Of a DNA stretch of 64,000 nucleotides, positions 29,535-36,035 are shown one piece after another. The DNA comes from JACCTU01 sp963788055 (GTDB lineage: Bacteria > Actinomycetota > Thermoleophilia > Gaiellales > Gaiellaceae). Location: assembly GCA_963788055.1 (NCBI GenBank), contig CAWBFA010000004.1:21081-85080 (forward strand), read 5' to 3'. Both the position numbers and the translations under genes were made by a program. Each line of letters opens with the position of its first letter. Positions within the stretch are counted from its first letter, which is position 1. The notes beneath the pieces are model-generated. The model saw nothing but the letters and a program-made list of their open reading frames with translations, searched no databases and had not been told where the DNA came from.

Positions 29535-30521
29535 GTGCGCATTCTCCTCGTCTCGCAGATGTACCCCGGGCCAGACGACCCCGACCTCGGCGTCTTCGTC
29601 GAGCAGATGGAGCGCGCGCTCGCGGAACGAGGACACCGGATCGACCGCGCCGTGCTCGATCGTCGAGCCGGCGGGAAGCTCCGGTACCTCTGGCTGGCGC
29701 GGGACGCGCGCCGCGCCCCGCGCCCCGATGTCGTCTACGCGCATTTCCTCGTCCCGGCGGGCCTGATCGCCGCTCTCGCGAAGCGGGCGCCGCTCGTCGT
29801 GACCGCCCACGGTCGCGACGTGCGCAACATCGGAGCGATCCCGGGCGTCGCGTCGGCGACGCGCTTCACCGTTCGCCGGGCGACGACGGTGGTCGCGGTC
29901 TCCGACTATCTTCGCCGCGAGCTCGAGCTCAAGGTGCCGGACGCGCGCGGCAAGACGGAGGTCGTCGACTCCGGCGTCGACCTCGAACGCTTCGCGGTCC
30001 TACCCGCGCCCGAGCGCACGCCCGCCTTCGTCTGCGTCGGCTCGCTCACGGAGCGCAAGAACGTCGTTCGCCTCGCACGCGCGTTCGAGCGGTTCGGGAA
30101 CGGAGAGCTGACGTTCGTCGGCGACGGCCCCCTCCGAGCAGAGCTCGAGGGCCGCGAGCGCGTGAGCGTCGTCGGCCGTGTCCCGCACGACGAGATCCCG
30201 GCCCACCTCGGCCGCGCGAGCGTCCTGTGCCAGCCGAGCCTGCTGGAGCCGTTCGGCCAGTCGCTGCTCGAGGGCATGGCCGCCGGCCGCTCGGTCGTCG
30301 CGACCCGCATCGGCGGGCCGCCGGAGTTCGTCCCTCCAGATGCCGGGGTGCTGGTCGACCCGCTCGACGAGCAGTCGATCGCAGACGGCCTCCGCCAGGC
30401 GGCCGCGCTCCCCACACCGAACCCGGCCGCCCGTGAGGCGGCCGAGTCGCACGGCCTCACTCTCCAGGCAAGCCGGATCGAGACGATCCTGGAGCGAGCC
30501 GCTCGAGGTCGGCGAGCCTGA
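29535..30521 (+). CDS. Glycosyltransferase family 4
   Basis: A 328-residue GT-B retaining glycosyltransferase. The N-terminal domain (RILLVSQMYPGPDDPDLGVFV, PLVVTAHGRDVRNIG) binds the acceptor. The C-terminal nucleotide-sugar domain shows FVCVGSLTERKNVVRLARAF, ELTFVGDGPL and the E-x7-E region SLLEPFGQSLLEGMAAGRSV. No membrane span is apparent; it probably works at the inner membrane face on a glycolipid or polysaccharide. The GTG at 29535 is chosen because the conserved first strand begins there and a TAGCGT box lies 8 bases upstream. The open frame further upstream is a shadow of the ATPase gene. Donor and acceptor are unknown. Confidence 0.88.
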   Translation: MRILLVSQMYPGPDDPDLGVFVEQMERALAERGHRIDRAVLDRRAGGKLRYLWLARDARRAPRPDVVYAHFLVPAGLIAALAKRAPLVVTAHGRDVRNIGAIPGVASATRFTVRRATTVVAVSDYLRRELELKVPDARGKTEVVDSGVDLERFAVLPAPERTPAFVCVGSLTERKNVVRLARAFERFGNGELTFVGDGPLRAELEGRERVSVVGRVPHDEIPAHLGRASVLCQPSLLEPFGQSLLEGMAAGRSVVATRIGGPPEFVPPDAGVLVDPLDEQSIADGLRQAAALPTPNPAAREAAESHGLTLQASRIETILERAARGRRA

Positions 30522-30687
30522 TCTCGACCAGCGGGCGGACGGAGTCCTCGAGCCCCGCCACGCGCGCGGCCTCGAGCGCCTGCTCGTAGCTCTGCCGCAC
30601 TTTCACCGGGTCGACGCCCTGTTTCAGGCGGTTGTCTCCGATGACCAGGAGCTTGTGAATGTGGTCACGAGCGTCCTCGGCCTTCAT
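30457..30687 (-). CDS. Small hypothetical protein, helical, TPR-like
   Basis: A 76-residue protein of unknown function: IHKLLVIGDNRLKQGVDPVKV then RQSYEQALEAARVAGLEDSV and PLVEIRLADLERL. It looks like two or three amphipathic helices resembling a tetratricopeptide unit. It overlaps the 3' end of the glycosyltransferase gene by 65 bases in a convergent sense. Support for a real gene: an ATG exactly 6 bases after a TACGCT box (30694-30699 on this strand), the leaderless pattern of neighbouring genes, and a balanced amino-acid composition unlike the Arg-rich shadow frames. Confidence 0.6.
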   Translation of the reverse strand: MKAEDARDHIHKLLVIGDNRLKQGVDPVKVRQSYEQALEAARVAGLEDSVRPLVEIRLADLERLAPGSSRSGLPGE

Positions 30688-30719
30688 CTTCCGAGCGTAC
30701 AGTGCCGATTGAAGTCGCA

Positions 30720-31091
30720 GTGCCCGGCGTCCGCGTCCTCATAGCCGACGACCACCGCCTCTTCGCCGAGGCGCTGGAGGCGATCCTCGCTGGGGACGAC
30801 CGGATCGAGGTCGTCGCCCACGCCCGCGACGGCCGTGAGGCGGTCGAGCTCTGGCAAGAACACCGGCCGGACGTGACGCTGATGGACATCGCGATGCCCG
30901 TGCTCGACGGGCTCGGCGCGACGCGCGCGATCCGCAAGCTCGACGACTCCGCCCGAATCCTGATGCTGACCGGCTCGAACGCTCGGGCAGACGTCGACCG
31001 TGCGCGACAGGCCGGTGTGGCCGGCTACGTCACGAAGGACCGGATCGCCGCGGAGTTGATCGACGCGATCCTCGAGGTCGCCGGGCGCTAG
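30720..31091 (+). CDS. Single-domain response regulator (receiver only)
   Basis: A 123-residue CheY-like receiver domain with no output domain. Acidic pocket ADDHRLF, phosphoacceptor Asp in DVTLMDIAMPVLDG (about 54), Thr in LMLTGSN and Lys in GYVTKDRIAAELI are all present. The sequence most resembles receivers of NarL/FixJ regulators. A GTG at 30702 would extend it by six residues. However, a TACAGT -10 box covers 30698-30703, so initiation at GTG 30720 (PGVRVLIADDH) is preferred. The partner kinase is not adjacent. It may act through protein contacts or as a phosphate sink. Confidence 0.82.
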   Translation: MPGVRVLIADDHRLFAEALEAILAGDDRIEVVAHARDGREAVELWQEHRPDVTLMDIAMPVLDGLGATRAIRKLDDSARILMLTGSNARADVDRARQAGVAGYVTKDRIAAELIDAILEVAGR

Positions 31092-31110
31092 CAGCCGGTA
31101 GATGCGCAAG

Positions 31111-31176
31111 TCGCGAATCCGCTGACGCGGATCCGCGACCGCTTGGCACCTAAAGGCGGCCGCTCCGCGGCCGCTG
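31111..31176 (+). terminator. Two GC-rich hairpins after the receiver gene
   Basis: 31111-31122 pairs with 31127-31138 around a TGAC loop (12 positions, one mismatch). A second, GCGGCCGC/GCGGCCGC with a TCC loop, follows at about 31157-31175. There is no T-run, so these may be a weak or factor-assisted terminator between the receiver gene and secG rather than a classical intrinsic one. Confidence 0.4.
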
Positions 31177-31222
31177 CCGCAGCGATTCACATCAAGCCTC
31201 TAGTAGCTACCATGCGCGCGTC

Positions 31223-31441
31223 GTGATCGGGTTCTTCGCAGCAGTCCACGTGCTCATCTGCTTCGGTCTCGTCGTGCTGGTGCTCATGCACTCGGGGCGC
31301 GACGCGGGCATGGGCGGGATGGGCTTCACGCCCGCATCGCAAGGCGGGACGCACATCGTCGAGCGGAACCTGACCCGGCTCACGGTCTTCGTGTCGGCGC
31401 TCTTCGCGACCAACACGATCGTCCTCTGGCATCTGCTTTAG
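31223..31441 (+). CDS. secG: Preprotein translocase subunit SecG
   Basis: A 72-residue membrane protein of the SecYEG channel. It has two hydrophobic helices (about 4-22, FFAAVHVLICFGLVVLVLM, and about 50-70) joined by the glycine-rich HSGRDAGMGGMGF loop typical of SecG. RNLTRLTVFVSALFATNTI is the usual second span. The start is GTG, with a TACCAT box 9 bases upstream. It stands alone; the next gene is convergent and overlaps its end by 4 bases. Confidence 0.9.
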   Translation: MIGFFAAVHVLICFGLVVLVLMHSGRDAGMGGMGFTPASQGGTHIVERNLTRLTVFVSALFATNTIVLWHLL

Positions 31442-32817
31442 CCGAGCGCTAAGAGACCCGGCTCCGACCCCACGCCCGTGATGTTGAAGCGCGCCGTCGC
31501 GATCGCCGGCACGAGCGCCCCGATGGGGTAGCGCTCGCCGTAGAAGTCGCTGCTGTTCACGAGCTGCTGCTCACGTCCGAGGCCCGGCACGTCTTCGAGC
31601 ATCTGCGGCACCGCGACGGTGAAGCGCAGGTTGACGAGCGGCTCGGCGATCTTCCCGTGGCGGATCCGGAACGTCCCGTCGCGCGTCATGCCGGTGATCA
31701 CCCCCTCGCGAGGGTCGACGATCCCGAGGTAGTGGAGGCGGGTGACGTAGATCCCGTCGCCGACGAGCTCGCACAGCTCCTCGACCGTGTCGACTTCGCC
31801 GCCGTCGACGGCGAGCGCGAACGTGAGCGGCCCGTACTGCCGGTAGACCGGCGGTGGTGCGTGGCCCGTCGTTTCGTGGCCGTCGCCCGCGCGGGCCGCG
31901 CTCGTGCGGTCCCACACGACGCCCCGCGCGACACCGTTCTCGATCAGCTGCACGCGCTGCTTCGGCACGCCCTCGAAGTCGAAGCGCTTCGGGAGGCCGC
32001 GCGGATCGAGCGCGTCGTCGGAGATGGACACCTTCTCGTCCATGATCTTCTCGCCGAGCCGACCCGCGAGGTACGAGCGCTCCTCGAGCAACCCGTTCGC
32101 GCCGAACGCGTCGTAGCCGAAGTAGTTGATGAGCTCCGCGAACGCGTACGGCTCGAGCACCGCCCGGTACGGCGCAGGCTCGATCGTCTTCGCGTCGCGG
32201 GTTCGACCGGCCTTCTCGGCAGCCTCGCGGCCGACGGCGGCGGGGTCGACGCCGTCGGCGGACCAGCTCGTGTGCGTCGCGTAGCCGGACGCGCCGTCAT
32301 CCGCCGCGACGACGAGCGTCGTCGCGTCCGTCATCGCCTGGTACGCATCGACTCCGGTCGTCGACGCAATCGCGAGCTCGGTCACGCCGCTCGTGAAGAA
32401 CCCGAACTGCCCGGTGGCCGTCGATGCGTCGATCGCCGCGCGCGCGTGCCTCGCCTGGTCCTCCGGCCCGATCTCGGCGACTGCCTCGTCGAAGCCTTCG
32501 ACCTCGGGCAGCGGCTGCGGATCCGGGAGCCCGGGGAAGCCTTCTTCCGCCACCGCGCTGTCGGCGGCCTCGGCCGCGCGCCGCGCGAGCTCTTTCAGCC
32601 CCGCGTCGTCGATGCGGTTCGTCGAGGAGGTGCCGATCTTGCCGTCCCGGATCACGCGCAGCGTGACGACGCAGTTCTCGATCAGCGTGGGCTGGTGAAC
32701 CTCGGACGACGCGAACCGCGCGAGCCCAGAGCGCTCATTGAGGACATGCGCCTCCGCATCGTCACCGCCGGCCGCTCGCAACGTTCGCGCCGCGATCTCG
32801 CGCACGTCGTCCGTCAT
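31438..32817 (-). CDS. pmbA: TldE/PmbA family metalloprotease-related subunit
   Basis: A 459-residue partner of TldD. In other bacteria TldD/TldE cleave leader peptides of microcins and modified peptides and degrade CcdA. This subunit lacks the HExxxH zinc motif, as expected for TldE. Family blocks: GLARFASSEVHQPTLIEN, GKIGTSSTNRIDDAGLKEL, FTSGVTELAIASTTGVDAY, AVLEPYAFAELINYFGYDAF and LGIVDPREGVITGMTRDGTF. The ATG at 32817 overlaps the tldD stop (ATGA), so the two are coupled; the longer upstream frame is not homologous. No substrate-peptide gene is recognised nearby. Confidence 0.92.
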   Translation of the reverse strand: MTDDVREIAARTLRAAGGDDAEAHVLNERSGLARFASSEVHQPTLIENCVVTLRVIRDGKIGTSSTNRIDDAGLKELARRAAEAADSAVAEEGFPGLPDPQPLPEVEGFDEAVAEIGPEDQARHARAAIDASTATGQFGFFTSGVTELAIASTTGVDAYQAMTDATTLVVAADDGASGYATHTSWSADGVDPAAVGREAAEKAGRTRDAKTIEPAPYRAVLEPYAFAELINYFGYDAFGANGLLEERSYLAGRLGEKIMDEKVSISDDALDPRGLPKRFDFEGVPKQRVQLIENGVARGVVWDRTSAARAGDGHETTGHAPPPVYRQYGPLTFALAVDGGEVDTVEELCELVGDGIYVTRLHYLGIVDPREGVITGMTRDGTFRIRHGKIAEPLVNLRFTVAVPQMLEDVPGLGREQQLVNSSDFYGERYPIGALVPAIATARFNITGVGSEPGLLALG

Positions 32818-34247
32818 GCCTTGACGCCCACCTGAACGTTGCGGAAACGGCACGGGGAAGCGCCGTGTGAGACGTGCGCCCCCTGCCCGGGCTGGCCTTT
32901 GCCGCAGTTCGTCAGGCCCTGCATCTGCCATGCCTCGGGTCCGGCGACCGCGTCGAGCGAGCCCCAGAACTCCGGCGTGATTCCGGTGTACGTGGCGTCG
33001 CGGAGCATCCGCCCGAGCTTGCCGTTGGTGATCTCCCAGGCGATCTGCGTGCCGAACTGGAAGTTGAGGCGCTTGTCGTCGATCGACCAGCTCTTGTTCG
33101 TCTCCAGGTAGATCCCGTCGTCCACGTCGGCGAGCAGGTCGTCAAACGACCCCTCGCCCGCCTCGAGATGGAGGTTCGTCATCCTGATCAGCGGCATCCG
33201 GTTCCAACCGTCGGCGCGCATCGAGCCGCCCTCGCCGGCGCCGAGCTGCTCCGCCGTCTCGCGCGACGTCAGGAAGTTGCGCAACGTGCCCTCGACAACG
33301 ATCGGCTCGCGCCGAGCGGGCACGCCCTCGTCGTCGAACCCGAAGGTGCCGAGCCCGCCGGGCGTCGTGGAGTCGGCGGTGATGTTCATCTTCTCGGAGC
33401 CGTAGCGCAGCGAGCCGAGATCGCCGGGCTTGAGGAAGCTCGTGCCGGCGTACGCCGCCTCGCTGCCGTAGACCCGGTCGAGCTCGATCGGGTGGCCGAC
33501 CGATTCGTGAACCTGCAGCTCCATTTGCTCCGCGTCGATCACGACGGTCTTCACACCCGGCGGGCAAACGTCGGCACGTAGCAGCGAGGCGGCTTGCTCC
33601 GCGACGCGAGGCGCCTCTCGCTCGAGCCCGAGGTTCTCGACGTACTCCCAGCCGCCTTGTGCCGACGAGCCGCCGTGCGCGGACGGATACGAGCGGACCT
33701 GGAAGACGCCGTCGGATGCGGCGAGCGCGTCGATCCCCCCGCCGGTCTCGACGAGCTCCTGCTCGATCTCGGCGCCGTCGGAGGTGACGAGCACCTTGTG
33801 CTCGCGCTGTGCGCGGACAGCAGCCTCGGTGACCTTGACGTCGGGGTGGCGCAGCGCCTCCTCTGCGCGAACGCAGAGGCCGACCTTTTCGGACAGCGAG
33901 ACGCCGAACGGGTCGATCTCGACCGGCGTGCGATACGTGCCGCTGGATGCCGCTACCGGAGCAAGCGACTTCTCGCGACGGCCGGCCGCAGCGAGAGCGA
34001 ATGCGCAAGCGCGCAGGGCCGCTGCACGCGCGCCGTTCTCGTCGAGGCGACGGTCGCAGGAAAAGCCCCAGGCGCCTCCGACGAGCACACGCACGCCGAT
34101 GCCCTCGGTCTCGAGGTCGGTCACGTTCTCGACGCGGCCGTTCTTCGTCGCGACAGCCTGCGACCGGCGCACGACCGCGCGCGCATCGGCATAGGTCGCC
34201 CCGGCCCCGAGCGCGGCATCCACTGCCGCCTTGCAGAGGTCGCGCAC
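32814..34247 (-). CDS. tldD: TldD family metalloprotease
   Basis: Catalytic subunit of the TldD/TldE protease, 477 residues. The zinc-binding HESVGHPIELD (HExxxH) lies at about residue 248, and the glycine-rich GLGTFGFDDEGVPARREPIV and TNLHLEAGEGSFDDL blocks are present. Near the C-terminus, TNCGKGQPGQGAHVSHG carries another conserved Cys/His stretch. The GTG start follows TAGGGT by exactly 6 bases, suggesting a leaderless tldD-tldE message. The gene starts 100 bases from the divergent tRNA-Leu gene. Confidence 0.93.
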   Translation of the reverse strand: MRDLCKAAVDAALGAGATYADARAVVRRSQAVATKNGRVENVTDLETEGIGVRVLVGGAWGFSCDRRLDENGARAAALRACAFALAAAGRREKSLAPVAASSGTYRTPVEIDPFGVSLSEKVGLCVRAEEALRHPDVKVTEAAVRAQREHKVLVTSDGAEIEQELVETGGGIDALAASDGVFQVRSYPSAHGGSSAQGGWEYVENLGLEREAPRVAEQAASLLRADVCPPGVKTVVIDAEQMELQVHESVGHPIELDRVYGSEAAYAGTSFLKPGDLGSLRYGSEKMNITADSTTPGGLGTFGFDDEGVPARREPIVVEGTLRNFLTSRETAEQLGAGEGGSMRADGWNRMPLIRMTNLHLEAGEGSFDDLLADVDDGIYLETNKSWSIDDKRLNFQFGTQIAWEITNGKLGRMLRDATYTGITPEFWGSLDAVAGPEAWQMQGLTNCGKGQPGQGAHVSHGASPCRFRNVQVGVKA

Positions 34248-34327
34248 GGCCTAACCCTAGCCTCGCGACCGAGAATCGGGCGCGCTGGGGCCTGGGTGGC
34301 GAAGTGTCCACCGCTGAGTGGCGCCGC

Positions 34328-34333
34328 TACACT
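34328..34333 (+). promoter_or_regulatory. Candidate -10 box of the tRNA-Leu gene
   Basis: TACACT lies 13 bases before the first base of the mature tRNA, so transcription would begin about 6-7 bases upstream of it. No convincing -35 is visible. Confidence 0.45.
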
Positions 34334-34346
34334 GTCGCTTCCTCAA

Positions 34347-34432
34347 GCGCTGGTGGCGGAATTGGTAGACGCGCTAGGTTGAGGGCCTAGTGGCCTTAAA
34401 AGGCCGTGGAGGTTCAAGTCCTCTCCAGCGCA
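34347..34432 (+). tRNA. tRNA-Leu (anticodon GAG)
   Basis: An 86-nt class II tRNA. Acceptor stem GCGCTGG/CCAGCGC with discriminator A; D-loop contains TTGGTAGAC; anticodon stem CTAGG/CCTAG with loop TTGAGGG (GAG, reading CUC/CUU). A long variable arm TGGCCTTAAAAGGCC and T-loop TTCAAGT follow. CCA is not encoded. These are the standard leucine features (long variable arm, A73). Confidence 0.97.
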
Positions 34433-34560
34433 CTCGTCCCGAGAAAGTCGCCCGGCTCCGCCGGGCTCAACTTTCTCGAGGCTCTGCTCTTCTCCGTCTG
34501 AACCGTCCTGAGCGAGGACGGGCGAAGCCCGCCCTCGCGGCGCCGCGCCTACCATTCGAG

Positions 34561-34782
34561 TTGCGTCGCAGGCTCGCTCCTTCCGTCCTTGAATTGCTCG
34601 AGTGGGTGGCCAGTCGGCCGCGGACCTACTCCGAGGCGATGGAGGCCTGGACGAGCAACTGTCCTCGGCACCCGGCCTGGGACGACGCGCTCTCCGACGG
34701 GCTGATCCAGGTCGTGAAAGGGGAGGTCAGGCTGACGCCGCTCGGCTCGCGGCGGCTTGACTCCGTCCGAAGGACTGTCTAG
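34561..34782 (+). CDS. Small conserved hypothetical protein
   Basis: A 73-residue protein of unknown function. The block LEWVASRPRTYSEAMEAWTS followed by CPRHPAWDDALSDGLI and VRLTPLGSRRL resembles small winged-helix-like proteins that I have seen annotated as conserved hypotheticals in several phyla, so it is likely real. The open frame extends upstream through the tRNA-Leu gene, which is not credible. TTG at 34561 fits homology and follows a TACCAT box (34550-34555) by 5 bases. Its stop codon overlaps the -10 box of the lexA promoter. Confidence 0.6.
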   Translation: MRRRLAPSVLELLEWVASRPRTYSEAMEAWTSNCPRHPAWDDALSDGLIQVVKGEVRLTPLGSRRLDSVRRTV

Positions 34783-34805
34783 CCTTCTGTCGAACACACG
34801 TTCGC
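34757..34805 (+). promoter_or_regulatory. lexA promoter with SOS box
   Basis: TTGACT (34757-34762), a 17-base spacer and TAGCCT (34780-34785) form a good housekeeping promoter. TCGAACACACGTTCGC at 34790-34805 matches the actinobacterial/Gram-positive LexA operator (TCGAAC-N4-GTTCGA) at 15 of 16 positions, counting the free spacer. It covers the expected transcription start, so LexA should repress its own gene. Confidence 0.85.
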
Positions 34806-34845
34806 GGAAACGCGCGTTCGCTTCGACCGACCCAGGAGGCAGGAG

Positions 34846-35469
34846 ATGCTCACCGGACGTCAGCAGGAGATTTGGGAGTTCCTGGCCGAGTACGTCGGCA
34901 AGCACGGCTACCCGCCGACGGTCAGGGAGATCGGAGAGTCCGTCGGGCTCGCTTCGCCCTCGACGGTGCACGCGCACCTCGCCAACCTCGAGCGGGCCGG
35001 CTACCTCAGGCGCGACCCGACGAAGCCGCGGGCGCTCGAGCTGCTCCGCGACCGCCCAGGCGCCGAGGCCGCTCCGGCCGAGGTCCACAAGCTGCCGCTC
35101 CTCGGCTCGATCGCCGCGGGCGCGCCGCTCCTCGCCGAGGAGCACGTCGACGAATACCTCGCGGTGCCCGAGCCGCTCTCACGCGGGGGCGAGGAGTTCC
35201 TGCTCCGCATCCGCGGCGACTCGATGATCAACGCGGGGATCCTCGACGGCGACATCGTCGTGATCCGGCGCAGTCAGGACGCGCGCAACGGCGAGATCGT
35301 CGCCGCGCTGGTCGGCGACGACGAGTCCGCCAACGAGGCGACCGTCAAGCGGTTCTACCGCGAGGGCAGCCGGATCCGGCTCCAGCCCGAAAACGACGCG
35401 CTCGACCCGATGTACCCGCCACACGTCCAGATCCTCGGCAAGGTCGTGGGGGTCTTCCGGAGCCTCTGA
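34846..35469 (+). CDS. lexA: LexA repressor
   Basis: SOS-response repressor and self-cleaving protease, 207 residues. The N-terminal winged helix (1-65) has TGRQQEIWEFLAEYVGKHGY and the recognition helix ASPSTVHAHLANLERAGYL. The hinge is followed by the S24 peptidase domain. The cleavage site is Ala-Gly in GSIAAGAPLL (about 88-89); the catalytic Ser is in RGDSMINAGILDGD (about 128) and the Lys in EATVKRFYREG (about 166). AGGAGG precedes the ATG at good spacing. An SOS box lies at 34790-34805. The stop overlaps the start of the zinc-ribbon gene by one base. Confidence 0.96.
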   Translation: MLTGRQQEIWEFLAEYVGKHGYPPTVREIGESVGLASPSTVHAHLANLERAGYLRRDPTKPRALELLRDRPGAEAAPAEVHKLPLLGSIAAGAPLLAEEHVDEYLAVPEPLSRGGEEFLLRIRGDSMINAGILDGDIVVIRRSQDARNGEIVAALVGDDESANEATVKRFYREGSRIRLQPENDALDPMYPPHVQILGKVVGVFRSL

Positions 35470-35669
35470 TGACTGCGACTCCGCTTCACAGGACGCTCGA
35501 CCAGGAGCTTCAGGCGCTCGTCCGGGGGATCAGCCTGGAGTGTCTCGTCTGCGGCGAGTTCGTCCTGCGGACGCGGCGCACGATTTCCTGTCCGGAGTGC
35601 GGCACGCATCTGAGGGGAGCCGTCGAATCGGGCGAAGGCGGGCTACAATTCGACGTGCAGGCCGGGTGA
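35469..35669 (+). CDS. Small zinc-ribbon protein
   Basis: A 66-residue protein with two CxxC pairs (LECLVCGEF and ISCPECGTHL, about 24-44), a likely zinc ribbon. The first 20 residues form an amphipathic helix. The ATG overlaps the lexA TGA (TGATG), so it should be co-expressed with LexA. Its last 13 bases overlap the start of the RNase P RNA gene, and the rnpB -10 box lies inside its coding region. Function is unknown. Composition is normal for a coding frame and the overlap with lexA is tight, so I consider it real. Confidence 0.6.
   Translation: MTATPLHRTLDQELQALVRGISLECLVCGEFVLRTRRTISCPECGTHLRGAVESGEGGLQFDVQAG
35643..35648 (+). promoter_or_regulatory. -10 box of rnpB
   Basis: TACAAT stands out in GC-rich DNA and ends 8 bases before the predicted 5' end of RNase P RNA (35657). 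The -35 is not clear. The box lies inside the zinc-ribbon coding sequence. Confidence 0.6.
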
Positions 35670-36002
35670 TCGCGAGCGAGACGCTCGAGGAAAGTCCGGA
35701 CACCATAGGGCAGAACGCTGGGGAAACCCCAGGCGGCGAAAGCCGACGGAAAGTGGCACAGAAAGGAGACCGCCTCCGGCGCATGACTCTCCGGAGACGC
35801 CGGCGGTAAGGGTGAAAAGGTGGGGTAAGAGCCCACCAGCGCCGTGGTGACACGGCGGCTCGCTAAACCCCGTTCGGTGCAAGGCGAAACAGGTCCCGCC
35901 GAGGTGGCCCGCCGAGGGACCGGGTACGCCGCTCGAGCCGGCGAGAGATCGTCGGCCTAGAGGGATGATCACCCTCGACAGAATCCGGCTTACAGGCCTG
36001 CT
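35657..36002 (+). ncRNA. rnpB: RNase P RNA, bacterial type A
   Basis: Catalytic RNA that trims the 5' ends of tRNA precursors, about 346 nt. Conserved parts: the GAGGAAAGTCCGGACACC segment near 35688, CAGAAAGGAGACCG, the CTAAACCCC region near 35865, GGTGCAAGGCGAAACAG and ACAGAATCCGGCTTACAGG at the 3' end. Helix P1 forms from GCAGGCC (35657-35663) and GGCCTGC (35995-36001), which fixes both ends. It is preceded by a TACAAT -10 and followed by an intrinsic terminator. Confidence 0.96.
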
Positions 36003-36006
36003 ACGG

Positions 36007-36034
36007 AAAAGCCCTGCATGCGCGGGGCTTTTCT
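36007..36034. terminator. Intrinsic terminator after rnpB, usable from both sides
   Basis: AAAAGCCC (36007-36014) pairs with GGGCTTTT (36025-36032), with A and T runs on the two flanks. It can end rnpB on the plus strand and the cyclase-ATPase gene, which stops at 36036, on the minus strand. Confidence 0.8.
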
Positions 36035-36035
36035 A

